Positions 50,304 through 58,944 of a DNA stretch of 64,000 bases are shown piece after piece; position 1 is the first letter of the stretch; every line of letters starts with the position of its first letter. Both the position numbers and the translations under genes were made by a program. A model generated the notes under the pieces. It saw only the letters and a program-made list of their open reading frames with translations, did no database searches and had not been told where the DNA came from. Location: positions 124,001-188,000 of the forward strand of contig CALJKW010000010.1 in assembly GCA_937980205.1 (NCBI GenBank), in the 5' to 3' direction. The stretch is from an uncultured Myxococcales bacterium. GTDB lineage: Bacteria > Myxococcota > Myxococcia > Myxococcales > Myxococcaceae.

Positions 50304-51614
50304 ATGAGTGGCTCAGTGTTCGAAAGATGTCCCGTTCCGCTCCTGATCGTCGATGGTCAGGACCGGCTGGTGTGCGGAAATGCGGCGGCCCGCGCGGCCG
50401 GGCTCGAGGAAGCGTGGCGCGTGGCACGGCCCGACGCGCCGCAGCTCAAGGCCCGTGACGACGAGGGGAAGCTGCACGTCTACGAAGTGCGCCGGACGCC
50501 GTTGCCGGCGGAGCGCTCGCTGATCGTCGCCGACGAGGTGACTCGCCTGCGGGACGCCGAGGCGGAGCTCGCCCTGAGCCGCCGCACCGGCATGCTCGGC
50601 GCGCTCACCGCGCAGGTCTCCAGCGAGCTGGCCACGCTGCTGACGCCCATCGCGGTGCTCGCCGACCGACTCGAGCGGGATCCGACGGCAGAGACGGCCG
50701 CCGTCCTCTCGAAGGCCGTCTCGCTCGCGACGGAGCGGGTGCGAGGGCTGGCGCGGTTCTCCGAGCCGCCGCCGCGAAGCGATCGCGGCGTGCTGCCCGG
50801 ACGCACGCTCGAAGAGCTGCGGCCGCTGCTCGAGGTCGTCGCGGGTGGGCGCGAGCGCATCGAGCTGGCGGTCGAGCCGGCCGCGGCGTGGGTGCCCATC
50901 GAGCGCACGCGCCTCGAGCAGGTGCTCGTGAACCTCGTCGGGGCACAGCGCGAACGGCTCGGCGCAGAGGACCGCATCGTCGTCACGTGCACGGTGGTCT
51001 CGCTCGACGCGGACAGCGCCAGGTCGTTCGGCTGCGCGGCGCCGGGCCGCCACGTCGCGGTCGGCGTCTTCGGCGGATCCACGGCGACCCCGCGCGCGCT
51101 CCTCGGCTCGTTCGCGCTCGAGCGCTTCCTTCAAGACGTCGGCGGCGGCATCGAGGCCCCCGACGACGGTCGCGCCCTGGTGCTGTACCTGCCGTGCATC
51201 GAGGCGCCGCGGCTGCCGGAGATCGAGCGGGTCCGGCTCACCGAGCCGCCGCGCGGCACGGAGACGGTCATGGTCATCGACGATGATCACCAGGTCCGCG
51301 AGGTGATCGAGGTCGTGCTGCGCGAGCAGGGGTACACGGTGCTCGGCGCCGCGACGTGCCGAGAGGCCGTCGACGCTGCGGGGCCACACGTCGATCTCGC
51401 GCTCGTCGACGTCGTGCTGCCCGATTGCCGGCTCGACGACCTCGCGAAGAAGCTCGAGAACGGCGGCAGGCCGAGGCTCGTCTTCATGTCCGGCCAGACC
51501 GACGCCGCCATCCGCGCGCGCGGAGTGCAGACGCACCTCGTGCTGCGCAAGCCGTTCTCGTCCGGAGAGCTGCTGCATCGCGTGCGCAGAGAGCTGGATG
51601 CGCGCGCGGCGTAG
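50304..51614 (+). CDS. hybrid sensor protein with degenerate kinase core and C-terminal receiver
   Basis: A 436-residue protein from an ATG at 50304; an in-frame start at 50268 is possible. It has a PAS-like N-terminus (VPLLIVDGQDRLVCGNAAA), a dimerisation-helix-like region, an ATPase-like region and a C-terminal receiver with Asp369 in LVDVVLPD and LRKPFSSGEL. Where a HisKA helix normally reads H-[DE]-x-x-N, this protein has TAQVSSELATLLTPI, with no histidine. The ATPase region keeps an N-box-like VLVNLVGAQRERL, but the G boxes are not recognisable (GVFGGST). It therefore cannot autophosphorylate by the usual route, while the receiver looks intact. It follows the two-component pair on the same strand. 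Confidence 0.8.
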   Translation: MSGSVFERCPVPLLIVDGQDRLVCGNAAARAAGLEEAWRVARPDAPQLKARDDEGKLHVYEVRRTPLPAERSLIVADEVTRLRDAEAELALSRRTGMLGALTAQVSSELATLLTPIAVLADRLERDPTAETAAVLSKAVSLATERVRGLARFSEPPPRSDRGVLPGRTLEELRPLLEVVAGGRERIELAVEPAAAWVPIERTRLEQVLVNLVGAQRERLGAEDRIVVTCTVVSLDADSARSFGCAAPGRHVAVGVFGGSTATPRALLGSFALERFLQDVGGGIEAPDDGRALVLYLPCIEAPRLPEIERVRLTEPPRGTETVMVIDDDHQVREVIEVVLREQGYTVLGAATCREAVDAAGPHVDLALVDVVLPDCRLDDLAKKLENGGRPRLVFMSGQTDAAIRARGVQTHLVLRKPFSSGELLHRVRRELDARAA

Positions 51615-51645
51615 CTCGTCACGGTCGGCGTGAGCGGCGGTCTCC

Positions 51646-51873
51646 TCAGCCCCGGTTGAGCCTCGCCAGCAGCGCCCGCGCCGTCGTCGACAGCCCCTCG
51701 GCATCCATCGCGGCCTCGAGCTTCCGCTGCAGCAGCGTCTGCTCGAAGGCCTCGCGCCGGCCGGCCTCGTCGAGATCGTGCCAGGCGGGATGCGACGACA
51801 CGCTTCCGTCCACGCGCCGCCGTCGGTGCGCGCTCGTCACCTGCTCGAGCAGCAGCTGTTCGTCCAGGGTCAT
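51646..51873 (-). CDS. small hypothetical protein downstream of the ECF sigma factor
   Basis: A 75-residue soluble, helix-rich protein with an ATG that overlaps the sigma factor stop (ATGA at 51870). Arg- and Leu-rich segments include VTSAHRRRRVDGSVSSHP and EAFEQTLLQRKLEAAMD. No membrane helix or zinc-finger cysteines are present, so it is not a standard anti-sigma factor. Coupling to the sigma gene suggests a regulatory partner, but that is inference only. Confidence 0.65.
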   Translation of the reverse strand: MTLDEQLLLEQVTSAHRRRRVDGSVSSHPAWHDLDEAGRREAFEQTLLQRKLEAAMDAEGLSTTARALLARLNRG

Positions 51874-52421
51874 GGCTGTAGCTCCGCGCTCAAGTCGATG
51901 CCGCGCTTGCCGAGGCAGTCGGCGAGCAGCTTGCGAGCCCGCGTGAAGTTCTGGAGGAAGGTGTTGAGCGTCATCCCCAGCCGCTCGGCGAGGACGTGGT
52001 CGTCATCGCCGCCCTGCGACTCGAGGCGCTGCTCGAGCGCGAGCCGCGGCTTGCCCGGCAGCTTGTCGCGGCAGTCCTTCACCGCCGCCCTGAGCAGCGG
52101 GTCCACAGCGATCGGCGCGACCGGTATCTCCGGCGCCTCTTCCTCCGGAACGCTGGTGCCGAGCCGCCGCATCTCCGAGATCGCCACGTGGCGCGCGGTC
52201 ACGCTCGCGAAGCGCAGCAGCGCGTCCGGCCGCCCGTCGGGCTTGAACTTCGGCGCCACCTGCCAGACGCGCAAGAGCGCCTCCTGCAGCACGGCCTCGG
52301 TGTCCACCGCGGCGGCGAACTTGCGCAGCGACGCGCGCAGCGCGTGCTCGCAGCCGGCGACCCAGAGCCCGAAGGCCCTCGAGTCGCCGGCGGCGATCAG
52401 CGGTAGCAGCTCGTCAGCCAT
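51870..52421 (-). CDS. ECF-type RNA polymerase sigma factor
   Basis: A 183-residue protein. Region 2 lies at ALRASLRKFAAAVDTEAVLQ with EALLRVWQVAPKF. Region 4 lies at DHVLAERLGMTLNTFLQNF. Between them is an acidic linker (SVPEEEAPEIPVAP). It probably competes with the housekeeping sigma factor at a small set of promoters. The start overlaps the end of the VIT/VWA gene by 8 bp, and the 75-residue protein follows with a 4-bp overlap, so the three form one operon on this strand. No anti-sigma gene is recognisable next to it. Confidence 0.85.
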   Translation of the reverse strand: MADELLPLIAAGDSRAFGLWVAGCEHALRASLRKFAAAVDTEAVLQEALLRVWQVAPKFKPDGRPDALLRFASVTARHVAISEMRRLGTSVPEEEAPEIPVAPIAVDPLLRAAVKDCRDKLPGKPRLALEQRLESQGGDDDHVLAERLGMTLNTFLQNFTRARKLLADCLGKRGIDLSAELQP

Positions 52422-54870
52422 TCAGCTCCAGAATGAGCTCGACCGCGCCCTGCAGGAGGATGCTGTCGGGCGGCGACGACATCTCGGGTACCTCGAGCAC
52501 GAGCGTCAGCTTCATGCCCGGCGACATGGCGCCGTTGGCCGTCGTGAGCGCGCCGTCGATGCTCGCCCCGACGATGGTGCCGTCCTTCGTGCGCACGCTC
52601 GCCGACGTCGGGCCCCACGCGAGGCCGCTGCCGTCGACGGTGAGCTCGACGGCGAGCCTGCCGTTCTTGAGCAGCACGATGCGCGCAGCCAGTCGGCGCG
52701 GGAGGCGGAAGCTGCCGGTCGCCTCCTCACGCTTCTTCGCCTTGTCCTGCGGCGGAGCGCCACCCGAGGCCCGCCGGGCGGTCGCCTGCGGCTTCTTCGG
52801 CGGAGCCGACGCGCGTTGCCGCGACGCTCGTCCCGGCACGGCCTGCTCTTCCTCGGGCGCGGCTCCCGCATCGAACGCTGCCGACGTCTCGGCGAGGTCG
52901 TCCGCGTCGAGCCGCGCGTCCTGGTACAGCCGCGTGACCTCTTTCGCCGCCGGCGCCGGAGCCGCCGCCATCGGCGGCATTGCCCGGCCCGCCGAGACCG
53001 CACCGAGCGGAATCGAAGGCGCGCGCAGCCCGAGGCCCTCGGCCGACATGCCGTACGGCAGCTGCTGCGGCACGTTCGCGCTGCGCTTCGGCGCGCGCGG
53101 ATCCACCGTCGCCTCGGGCGACACGGCGATCCACGACGTGAGCCGCGTCGAGATCTGGAAGTCGAGCCCCAGCGTCGTGATGCGCTGGTCGATCTCCCGC
53201 TGCGGTGCGCCCGCGGCGAGCTCGACCTCGAGGTCCTCGACCGTCTCGCGCGCGAACAGCTTCGCGATCGCCGCCGAGCCCTCGCCGCGCTCGATCGGCT
53301 TCACCTCGAGCCGCTCGAGCCACTCGCCGTTCGCCGTCTGCCCGCGGACGATCACCTCACCGCCGTGCGGCTTCAGCTTCACCGCCGCCAGCGCCGGAGC
53401 CTCCGCGTACAGATCGACCAGCCGCGCCGGCGCCACGCCTTCGATCGCGCTGCCCGAGATCTCCACGCGCGTCACCAGCGGCTGCTCGGTGCGAGACAGA
53501 ACGCGCTGCGCCGCCCGTTCCGGATCTTCGTCGAGCCCGATGATCACCTCGACGCCGCGCCCCGCGCGCGCCGCCGGAGACGTCAGCGAGCGGTTCACGC
53601 CCGACCCGATGCCGACGGTGTGCACCCGCGAGCCTTCCGGCAGCCGCTCGCAGATCGCCTGCACGATCTCCGACTCGAAGCCGATGAGGCCGTCCGTCAT
53701 CAGCACGACCTGGCGCTGCGCGTCCTTCCGCAGCGGGGCGAGCGCCTCCATGATGCCGGTGCGCATCTCGGTGCCGCCGCCGGCGTGCAGCTTCGCGACC
53801 CACGCCTGCGCGTCTTGCCGGTTCGAGGCGAGCGCCTTCACCGGGCGCCATCGCCAGCGCCGCGCGGTGTTGGAGAACTCGATGAGCTCGAGGAAGTCGT
53901 TCTCGCCGAGGCTGTCGATCAGCGCCGAGGCGACGCGCTTCATCTGCGCGATCGGCGTGCCGTTCATCGAGCCCGAGGTGTCGAGCAGGATGATGAGGTC
54001 GCGCGGGACGCTCTCCATGCGCGCCGATCGGTCGGGCGGCACGAGCGTGACCAGGCCGTACGCGCTGCCCGCCGCGCCGCCGTCGATCGGCCGGCCGGTG
54101 TCGAGCGCGATGCCCGGCTGCGCCTCGGTCGTCTTCCACCGCACCACGACGTCGCGGTCGAGTGACGCGCCCGTCTCGCTGCCGAAGCCCACGTCGAAGC
54201 GCTGCACGCCCTTCACGGTGTGCAGCGCGTGCGACGGCGACTCGGGGCGGGCGCCGTCGGGCAGCCGATCGCGCACCGAGAGCTGAAGCGACAGCTTCAC
54301 CGGCAGCGGCGCGTCGGCCACGTCGACCGTCACGCGCGCCGAGTCGGGCACGCGGCCCTCGGCGCCGAGGTAGCGCGGAGCCACCACCGTGGGGAAGCGC
54401 CACTCCCAGTAGCCGTCGGCGAGGAACGCGAGCTTCTGATCGAGGACGAGCTCGCTCACCACCTCGGTGTGCGGCGGGATGTTGCCGACGTTCTGCGTGA
54501 AGAGCGACGAGCGGTCCTGGTCGAGCAGGGCGGCGGTGCGGCCCTCGAGCACGGCCTCGTCGAAGCGCTCGCGCGCCTTCTTCTTCGTGTCGACCTCACC
54601 GACGACGCGGCGATCTCCGATGCGGAACGAGAAGCCGCTCACCACCGCGTCCGCGGGCAGCGGCATCTGGTACGTGACGCCGAGCGGCTCGGCGTACGGG
54701 TTCACGAAGCGCTGCTCGAGCGTGACGCGAATGACGCCCGCCTTCGCGTCGGCGGTCAGCGCCGCGCCTTTGAGCGGCAGCGTGCGGCCGTCGGCGGTCA
54801 CCATGCGGCCGCCGTTCGAGGCGTGCGTGCTGCCGGAGGACATCTGAACTGCGAGGTTACCGTGGGGCAT
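52414..54870 (-). CDS. VIT/von Willebrand factor A domain protein
   Basis: An 818-residue protein. The start at 54870 is supported by AAGGAG five bases upstream; an upstream frame to 54903 is less likely. A VIT domain (residues about 20-150; LEQRFVNPYAEPLGVTYQ, DTKKKARERFDEAVLEGR) precedes a VWA domain whose metal site reads LLDTSGSMNGTP. A long disordered Ala/Pro/Lys-rich segment follows, then a beta-rich C-terminal region (TGSFRLPRRLAARIVLLKNG). There is no signal peptide or membrane helix, so it is predicted to be cytoplasmic. VIT/VWA proteins mediate protein-protein contacts. Coupling to an ECF sigma factor suggests a role in controlling it. Confidence 0.88.
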   Translation of the reverse strand: MPHGNLAVQMSSGSTHASNGGRMVTADGRTLPLKGAALTADAKAGVIRVTLEQRFVNPYAEPLGVTYQMPLPADAVVSGFSFRIGDRRVVGEVDTKKKARERFDEAVLEGRTAALLDQDRSSLFTQNVGNIPPHTEVVSELVLDQKLAFLADGYWEWRFPTVVAPRYLGAEGRVPDSARVTVDVADAPLPVKLSLQLSVRDRLPDGARPESPSHALHTVKGVQRFDVGFGSETGASLDRDVVVRWKTTEAQPGIALDTGRPIDGGAAGSAYGLVTLVPPDRSARMESVPRDLIILLDTSGSMNGTPIAQMKRVASALIDSLGENDFLELIEFSNTARRWRWRPVKALASNRQDAQAWVAKLHAGGGTEMRTGIMEALAPLRKDAQRQVVLMTDGLIGFESEIVQAICERLPEGSRVHTVGIGSGVNRSLTSPAARAGRGVEVIIGLDEDPERAAQRVLSRTEQPLVTRVEISGSAIEGVAPARLVDLYAEAPALAAVKLKPHGGEVIVRGQTANGEWLERLEVKPIERGEGSAAIAKLFARETVEDLEVELAAGAPQREIDQRITTLGLDFQISTRLTSWIAVSPEATVDPRAPKRSANVPQQLPYGMSAEGLGLRAPSIPLGAVSAGRAMPPMAAAPAPAAKEVTRLYQDARLDADDLAETSAAFDAGAAPEEEQAVPGRASRQRASAPPKKPQATARRASGGAPPQDKAKKREEATGSFRLPRRLAARIVLLKNGRLAVELTVDGSGLAWGPTSASVRTKDGTIVGASIDGALTTANGAMSPGMKLTLVLEVPEMSSPPDSILLQGAVELILELNG

Positions 54871-54950
54871 GTGGGCTCCTTCGAGGGGGTTCGAAGGCGC
54901 CAACGCTTTTCCTCAGCGGTTTTGTGACAGCCTATTTTTCGGCAGCGACA

Positions 54951-55946
54951 TCAGGCCTTTTCGAGCAGCGCGCCGGCCCAGGTGAGACCCGAACCCACCA
55001 CGCACAGCGCGACGGCCTCGCCCAGCTCCGACGCGCCCCAGCGCTCGGACAGCACCGACGGCGCCCCCGCAGCGCCGGTGTTGCCGCGGCGGTCGACGTT
55101 GAAGAAGTGCCGCGCGTCGTCGATCTCGCAGCGCGACTTCACCGCCTCGAGCATGCGCAGGTTCGCCTGGTGGCCGATGAACGCGAGGTTCCGGCGGCTC
55201 TTGGTCGGGTTCAGCTCGAGGTACCGCTTCTCGAGCTCGCCGAAGACCTCGCCGGTGCGCTTCACGGCGAACGACTGCACCGCGGCGCCCTGCTGCGTGA
55301 AGTGACCGTGGCGCGGGACCACCACCTTGTCGGCGCCCGACGGGTCGCCACGCAGGAGGGTGTGCGAGATGCGCCAGGGGCCCTTGTGCCGCGGCGAGAT
55401 GATCGCCGCCGAAGACGCGTCGCCCCAGAGCACGCACGACGAGCGGTCGGAGTAGTCGACGACGCGCGTGCTGTTCTCCGGGTTCACCACGAGGATGAAG
55501 TCGGGCAGCCGCTCGGGCCGCATCGAGTCGAACATGTGCAGCTGCGCGCAGAAGCTCGAGCACGCCGAGGAGATGTCGAGACACGGAGCGTCGATGCCGA
55601 GCACCTCGGCCACGCGGTTCGCCTCGGCGGGAATGCACTCGTCGGGCGAGCACCCGCCGCACACGACCATGCCGATGTCCTTCGGCTGCAGGCCCGCGCG
55701 CTCGAGCGCCATCTTCGCGGCCTCGGCGCCGGTCTCGGCGTTCGACAGCTCGGCCGCCTCAATCGCCTCGCGCGGGTTCGCGTTCTTGGTGTCGCGGATG
55801 TAGCTCAGCGGCAGCACGGTGTGGCGCGTACGAATGCCGACGCGCTCGGTGATCCACTGATCGTTCGTGTCGATGCCCAGCGACGCGAGGAACGCGTTGT
55901 CGATGACGTTCTTGGGATGAAAATGCCCCAGGGCGTTGAGGTACAT
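54951..55946 (-). CDS. beta-ketoacyl-ACP synthase III-like enzyme
   Basis: A 331-residue thiolase-fold protein. The catalytic triad can be placed at Cys129 (DISSACSSFCAQL), His259 (GHQANLRML) and Asn289 (RRGNTGAAGAPSVL). KAS III enzymes condense an acyl-CoA with malonyl-ACP and start fatty acid or polyketide synthesis; related enzymes act in secondary metabolism. Compared with FabH, the Cys lies about 17 residues further on because of an insertion (YIRDTKNANPREA). It stands alone here, with no ACP or ketoreductase gene in the window. Its promoter would lie in 55947-56057, where I see nothing specific. Confidence 0.88.
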   Translation of the reverse strand: MYLNALGHFHPKNVIDNAFLASLGIDTNDQWITERVGIRTRHTVLPLSYIRDTKNANPREAIEAAELSNAETGAEAAKMALERAGLQPKDIGMVVCGGCSPDECIPAEANRVAEVLGIDAPCLDISSACSSFCAQLHMFDSMRPERLPDFILVVNPENSTRVVDYSDRSSCVLWGDASSAAIISPRHKGPWRISHTLLRGDPSGADKVVVPRHGHFTQQGAAVQSFAVKRTGEVFGELEKRYLELNPTKSRRNLAFIGHQANLRMLEAVKSRCEIDDARHFFNVDRRGNTGAAGAPSVLSERWGASELGEAVALCVVGSGLTWAGALLEKA

Positions 55947-56057
55947 GCGCGTACACCCTTACAAAACGCTCGGGGTGGGTGCCACAGGCCATTCGGCAAC
56001 GGTGACGAAGCCGTGGCAATGACGCAATTCGTCGAAATCAGGTGCTTTTATGCGCCA

Positions 56058-58898
56058 TCAGCCGCTCGTGCGCCGGCAGCTTCCGGCGGGGTGCACGTAG
56101 ACGTCGGCCGGGGCGCTGGCGGTCTGGCCGTCGAAGACCTCGAAGCCGAACGAGACGGCCTCGTCGTCGTACCCATCGGCGTGGAACACGAAGTCGCCGG
56201 TCTTCTCGTTGACCAGCTCGACGCGGCCGCGGCGCGGCGGGCTCACGATGCGAAACGCGAGCGAGCGGCTGTCGCGATCGAAGCCGTGCAGCCGGCCGCT
56301 CACCGTGCCGAGGCAGGGGCCCGTCACGTGCTCGTCCTCCGCCACCGGCGCGTCATTCACCGCGGCGACCGAGACCTTCACCTCGGCGAACGTCGCCGCG
56401 CCCGACGGGTCGACCGCCTTGAACGCGAACGTGTCCGCGCCGAACCAGTTCGGGGCAGGGTGGTACGCGTAGGTGCCCTGCGCCGCGTCCAGCAGCTCGA
56501 CGCGCCCGTGCTCGGGCGGCCGCGCGAGCGCGAACGTCACCGCGTCGAGATCGACGTCGTGCGCGGTCAGCACTCCGCGGCCCGGGGTGTCTTCGTCCGT
56601 CGTCAGCGTTCCGGCCTTCGCCACCGGAGCGTCGTTCACCGGCGCCACGCTCACCATCACCTTCGCCGGCGCCGACTCGAGGCGGCCGTCGCTCGCCTTC
56701 ACCGTGAAGCTCACCGCCCCGTAATGATCTTTCGCCGGCTCGAAGCGCACGCGGCCCGTCGCCGCGTCGACGAACGCCTTGCCTGCGGCCGGCGGAGTCG
56801 CGAGCGCGAACGTCAGCGCATCGCCGTCGACGTCGAAGCCGTACAGCGCGCCCTCGACGCTCTCGTCCTCGCGGGTCTTCAGCCGCAGCTCGGCCACGAC
56901 GGGGGCGTCGTTGACCGCCTCGACCCGCAGCTTCACCGCGCCGCGCACCGTCGTGCGTCCGTCCGAGACCTCGAACGCGAGCTCGTCGTCGCCGTTCGAG
57001 TCGGGCGAGGGCACGTAGCGGAACGCGCCGGTCGCTTCATCGACGAGCCGCGCGCCGCCCAGGCGCGGGGGCGAGACGATGCGGAAGCTGAGCGCGTCCT
57101 GGTCGACGTCGGAGCCCGGCAGCATGCCGTCGACCGCCGCGTCCTCGGCCGTCACGAGCAGGAGCGGCTTCGTCACCGGCACGTCGTCGACCGGCGACAG
57201 CACCACGCTCACCTGCGCCGGCGTCACCGCGGTGCCGTCGCTCACCGCGAGCGTGAACGCGTCCGTGCCGTGGTAGTCGCGCGCCGGCACGTACGTCACC
57301 GTGCCGGTCTTCGCGTCGACGCGCGCTTCGCCGTGCGCGGGCCGCTCGCCGATCGACCAGGTCAGGCGGTCGCCGTCGACGTCCGTCGCGATGGCCGCGC
57401 CATACGCGGGCTCGTCTTCGTTGCTGGCCAGCGCCAGCGGCTGCGTCACCGCGGCGTCGTTCACCGGCCTCACCGTCAGCCGCATCACGACCTCGGTGAC
57501 GAGCTTCCCGTCCGAGACCTGCACCGTGAAGCTGTCGGGCCCGTGGTAGTCGCGCGCGGGCGTGTAGGCGAAGCCGCCGGTCTGCTCGTCCAGCGTCAGC
57601 GCGCCCCGCGTGACCGCCCGGCCCACCTTGAACGTCAGCGCGTCGCCGTCGACGTCGCTCGCCGCGAGCTGCGCCTCGAGGCGCGTGTCCTCGTCGAGCG
57701 CGAGCGCTGCCGCCTTCACCGCCGGAGCGTCGTTCACCGCCGCGATGGTCACCGGCACCTCGACGCTCACCACCGCCGCGCCGTCGCTCACCTCGAGCGT
57801 GAACGCGTCGGTGCCGTTGAAGTCCTGCGCCGGCCGGTACGAGGCCGCTCCGGTGCGCGCGTCGACGGTCGCCTCACCGTGCGCGGGCGGCGCCGACACC
57901 CGCCACGTCAGCGCGTCTCCGTCGACGTCGCTCGCCTGGCCGCGGGTCGCCGCCGGCTCGTCTTCGCGCGTCGAGATGGCCGCGGCCGACGCGACCGGCG
58001 CGTCGTTCACCGCCTCGACCTTCAAGACGAGCTTCGCCGCGGCCTTCAGCTTCCCGTCGCTCGCCTCGACGCCGAGCTCGTCTTCTCCGTGCCAGTCGCG
58101 CGCCGGCGTGAACGTGAAGGCGCCGGTCGCGGGGTCGAGCTGCAGCTCTCCGTGCTTCGGCTTCGCGGTCACCTTGTACGTGAGCGCGTCGCCGTCGACG
58201 TCCGAGGCTTCGATGCGCGCGACGCACGCCTCGTCTTCGCGGCAGGGCGGTCGCGTGGCGCGCACGAAGGGCGCGTCGTTGACCGATACGACCTTCACCG
58301 TCACGGGGGCGGAGGCGGTGAGCACGCCGTCGCTCACCTCGATCGCGAACGTGTCTTCGCCGTTGAAGTCCTGAGCCGGCCGGTAGGTCACCTGGCCCTT
58401 GCGGGGGTCGACCGAGGCGCTGCCGTGCGCGGGCGCCGTCGCGAGCCGGTACGTGAGGATGTCGCGATCGACGTCGCTCGCCTGCACCTGCGCCTTCGCC
58501 GGAGCGTCCTCGGCCGTCGTCAGCGCCAGCGCCGTCGCCTTCGGAGCGTCGTTGTCCGCCGCGATGTGCAGCGTGACGCGCGCGCGCGCGGTGCGCTTGC
58601 CCGAGACGACGCGCACGGTGAACCCGTCGTCTCCGTTGAAGTCGCGCGCCGGTTGGTAGGTGAACGCGCCGGTGAGCGGATCGACGACCGCCGCGCCGTG
58701 CTTCGGCGGCTTCTCGACCTTCACGTCGAGCGTCTCACCCGGCCGCGGGCTCGCGATCTGGCCGGAGAGCTCGGTGTCCTCCGAGCCGGTCAGCTCCAGA
58801 TCGCGCACCACGGGGTTGGCCCACGCAGCAGCGGACAGGGTCACCACAACGCCAGCGGTCAGAACTGACCCAGCGGTACGCCAGGGAAGAGCGAGCAT
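56058..58898 (-). CDS. secreted protein of ten cadherin-like (tandem-95 type) repeats
   Basis: A 946-residue protein from an ATG at 58898, chosen because it opens the signal peptide MLALPWRTAGSVLTAG with cleavage after AAAWA. The mature part is almost entirely ten Ig/cadherin-like repeats of about 92 residues. Most units begin with a variant of NDAPV and contain TxxEDEP, a DVDGDALT calcium-loop-like block and YxPARDFNGxDxF (x variable). Such repeats form stiff, calcium-stabilised rods in adhesins and surface proteins. No anchoring motif or catalytic domain is seen at the C-terminus, so the protein is probably secreted or surface-held by another partner. It lies 46 bp downstream of the SH3b/C39-like gene on the same strand. 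Confidence 0.85.
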   Translation of the reverse strand: MLALPWRTAGSVLTAGVVVTLSAAAWANPVVRDLELTGSEDTELSGQIASPRPGETLDVKVEKPPKHGAAVVDPLTGAFTYQPARDFNGDDGFTVRVVSGKRTARARVTLHIAADNDAPKATALALTTAEDAPAKAQVQASDVDRDILTYRLATAPAHGSASVDPRKGQVTYRPAQDFNGEDTFAIEVSDGVLTASAPVTVKVVSVNDAPFVRATRPPCREDEACVARIEASDVDGDALTYKVTAKPKHGELQLDPATGAFTFTPARDWHGEDELGVEASDGKLKAAAKLVLKVEAVNDAPVASAAAISTREDEPAATRGQASDVDGDALTWRVSAPPAHGEATVDARTGAASYRPAQDFNGTDAFTLEVSDGAAVVSVEVPVTIAAVNDAPAVKAAALALDEDTRLEAQLAASDVDGDALTFKVGRAVTRGALTLDEQTGGFAYTPARDYHGPDSFTVQVSDGKLVTEVVMRLTVRPVNDAAVTQPLALASNEDEPAYGAAIATDVDGDRLTWSIGERPAHGEARVDAKTGTVTYVPARDYHGTDAFTLAVSDGTAVTPAQVSVVLSPVDDVPVTKPLLLVTAEDAAVDGMLPGSDVDQDALSFRIVSPPRLGGARLVDEATGAFRYVPSPDSNGDDELAFEVSDGRTTVRGAVKLRVEAVNDAPVVAELRLKTREDESVEGALYGFDVDGDALTFALATPPAAGKAFVDAATGRVRFEPAKDHYGAVSFTVKASDGRLESAPAKVMVSVAPVNDAPVAKAGTLTTDEDTPGRGVLTAHDVDLDAVTFALARPPEHGRVELLDAAQGTYAYHPAPNWFGADTFAFKAVDPSGAATFAEVKVSVAAVNDAPVAEDEHVTGPCLGTVSGRLHGFDRDSRSLAFRIVSPPRRGRVELVNEKTGDFVFHADGYDDEAVSFGFEVFDGQTASAPADVYVHPAGSCRRTSG

Positions 58899-58944
58899 GA
58901 GGGCGGGCGGTTGCAGGCCGCGCGCCGCCCACATTCGCCGCCAC

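Noticed and set aside
55947..56057. A sigma-54-type promoter upstream of the KAS III-like gene (TGGCAC on the complement).
   Set aside because: The -24-like box is present, but the spacing and the -12 TTGC element do not follow.
54924..58868. A 1314-codon open frame on the + strand opposite the cadherin-like repeat and KAS III-like genes.
   Set aside because: It is Arg/His/Val-rich with no recognisable domain and mirrors two well-supported genes on the other strand. Long antisense frames are expected in DNA this rich in G and C.
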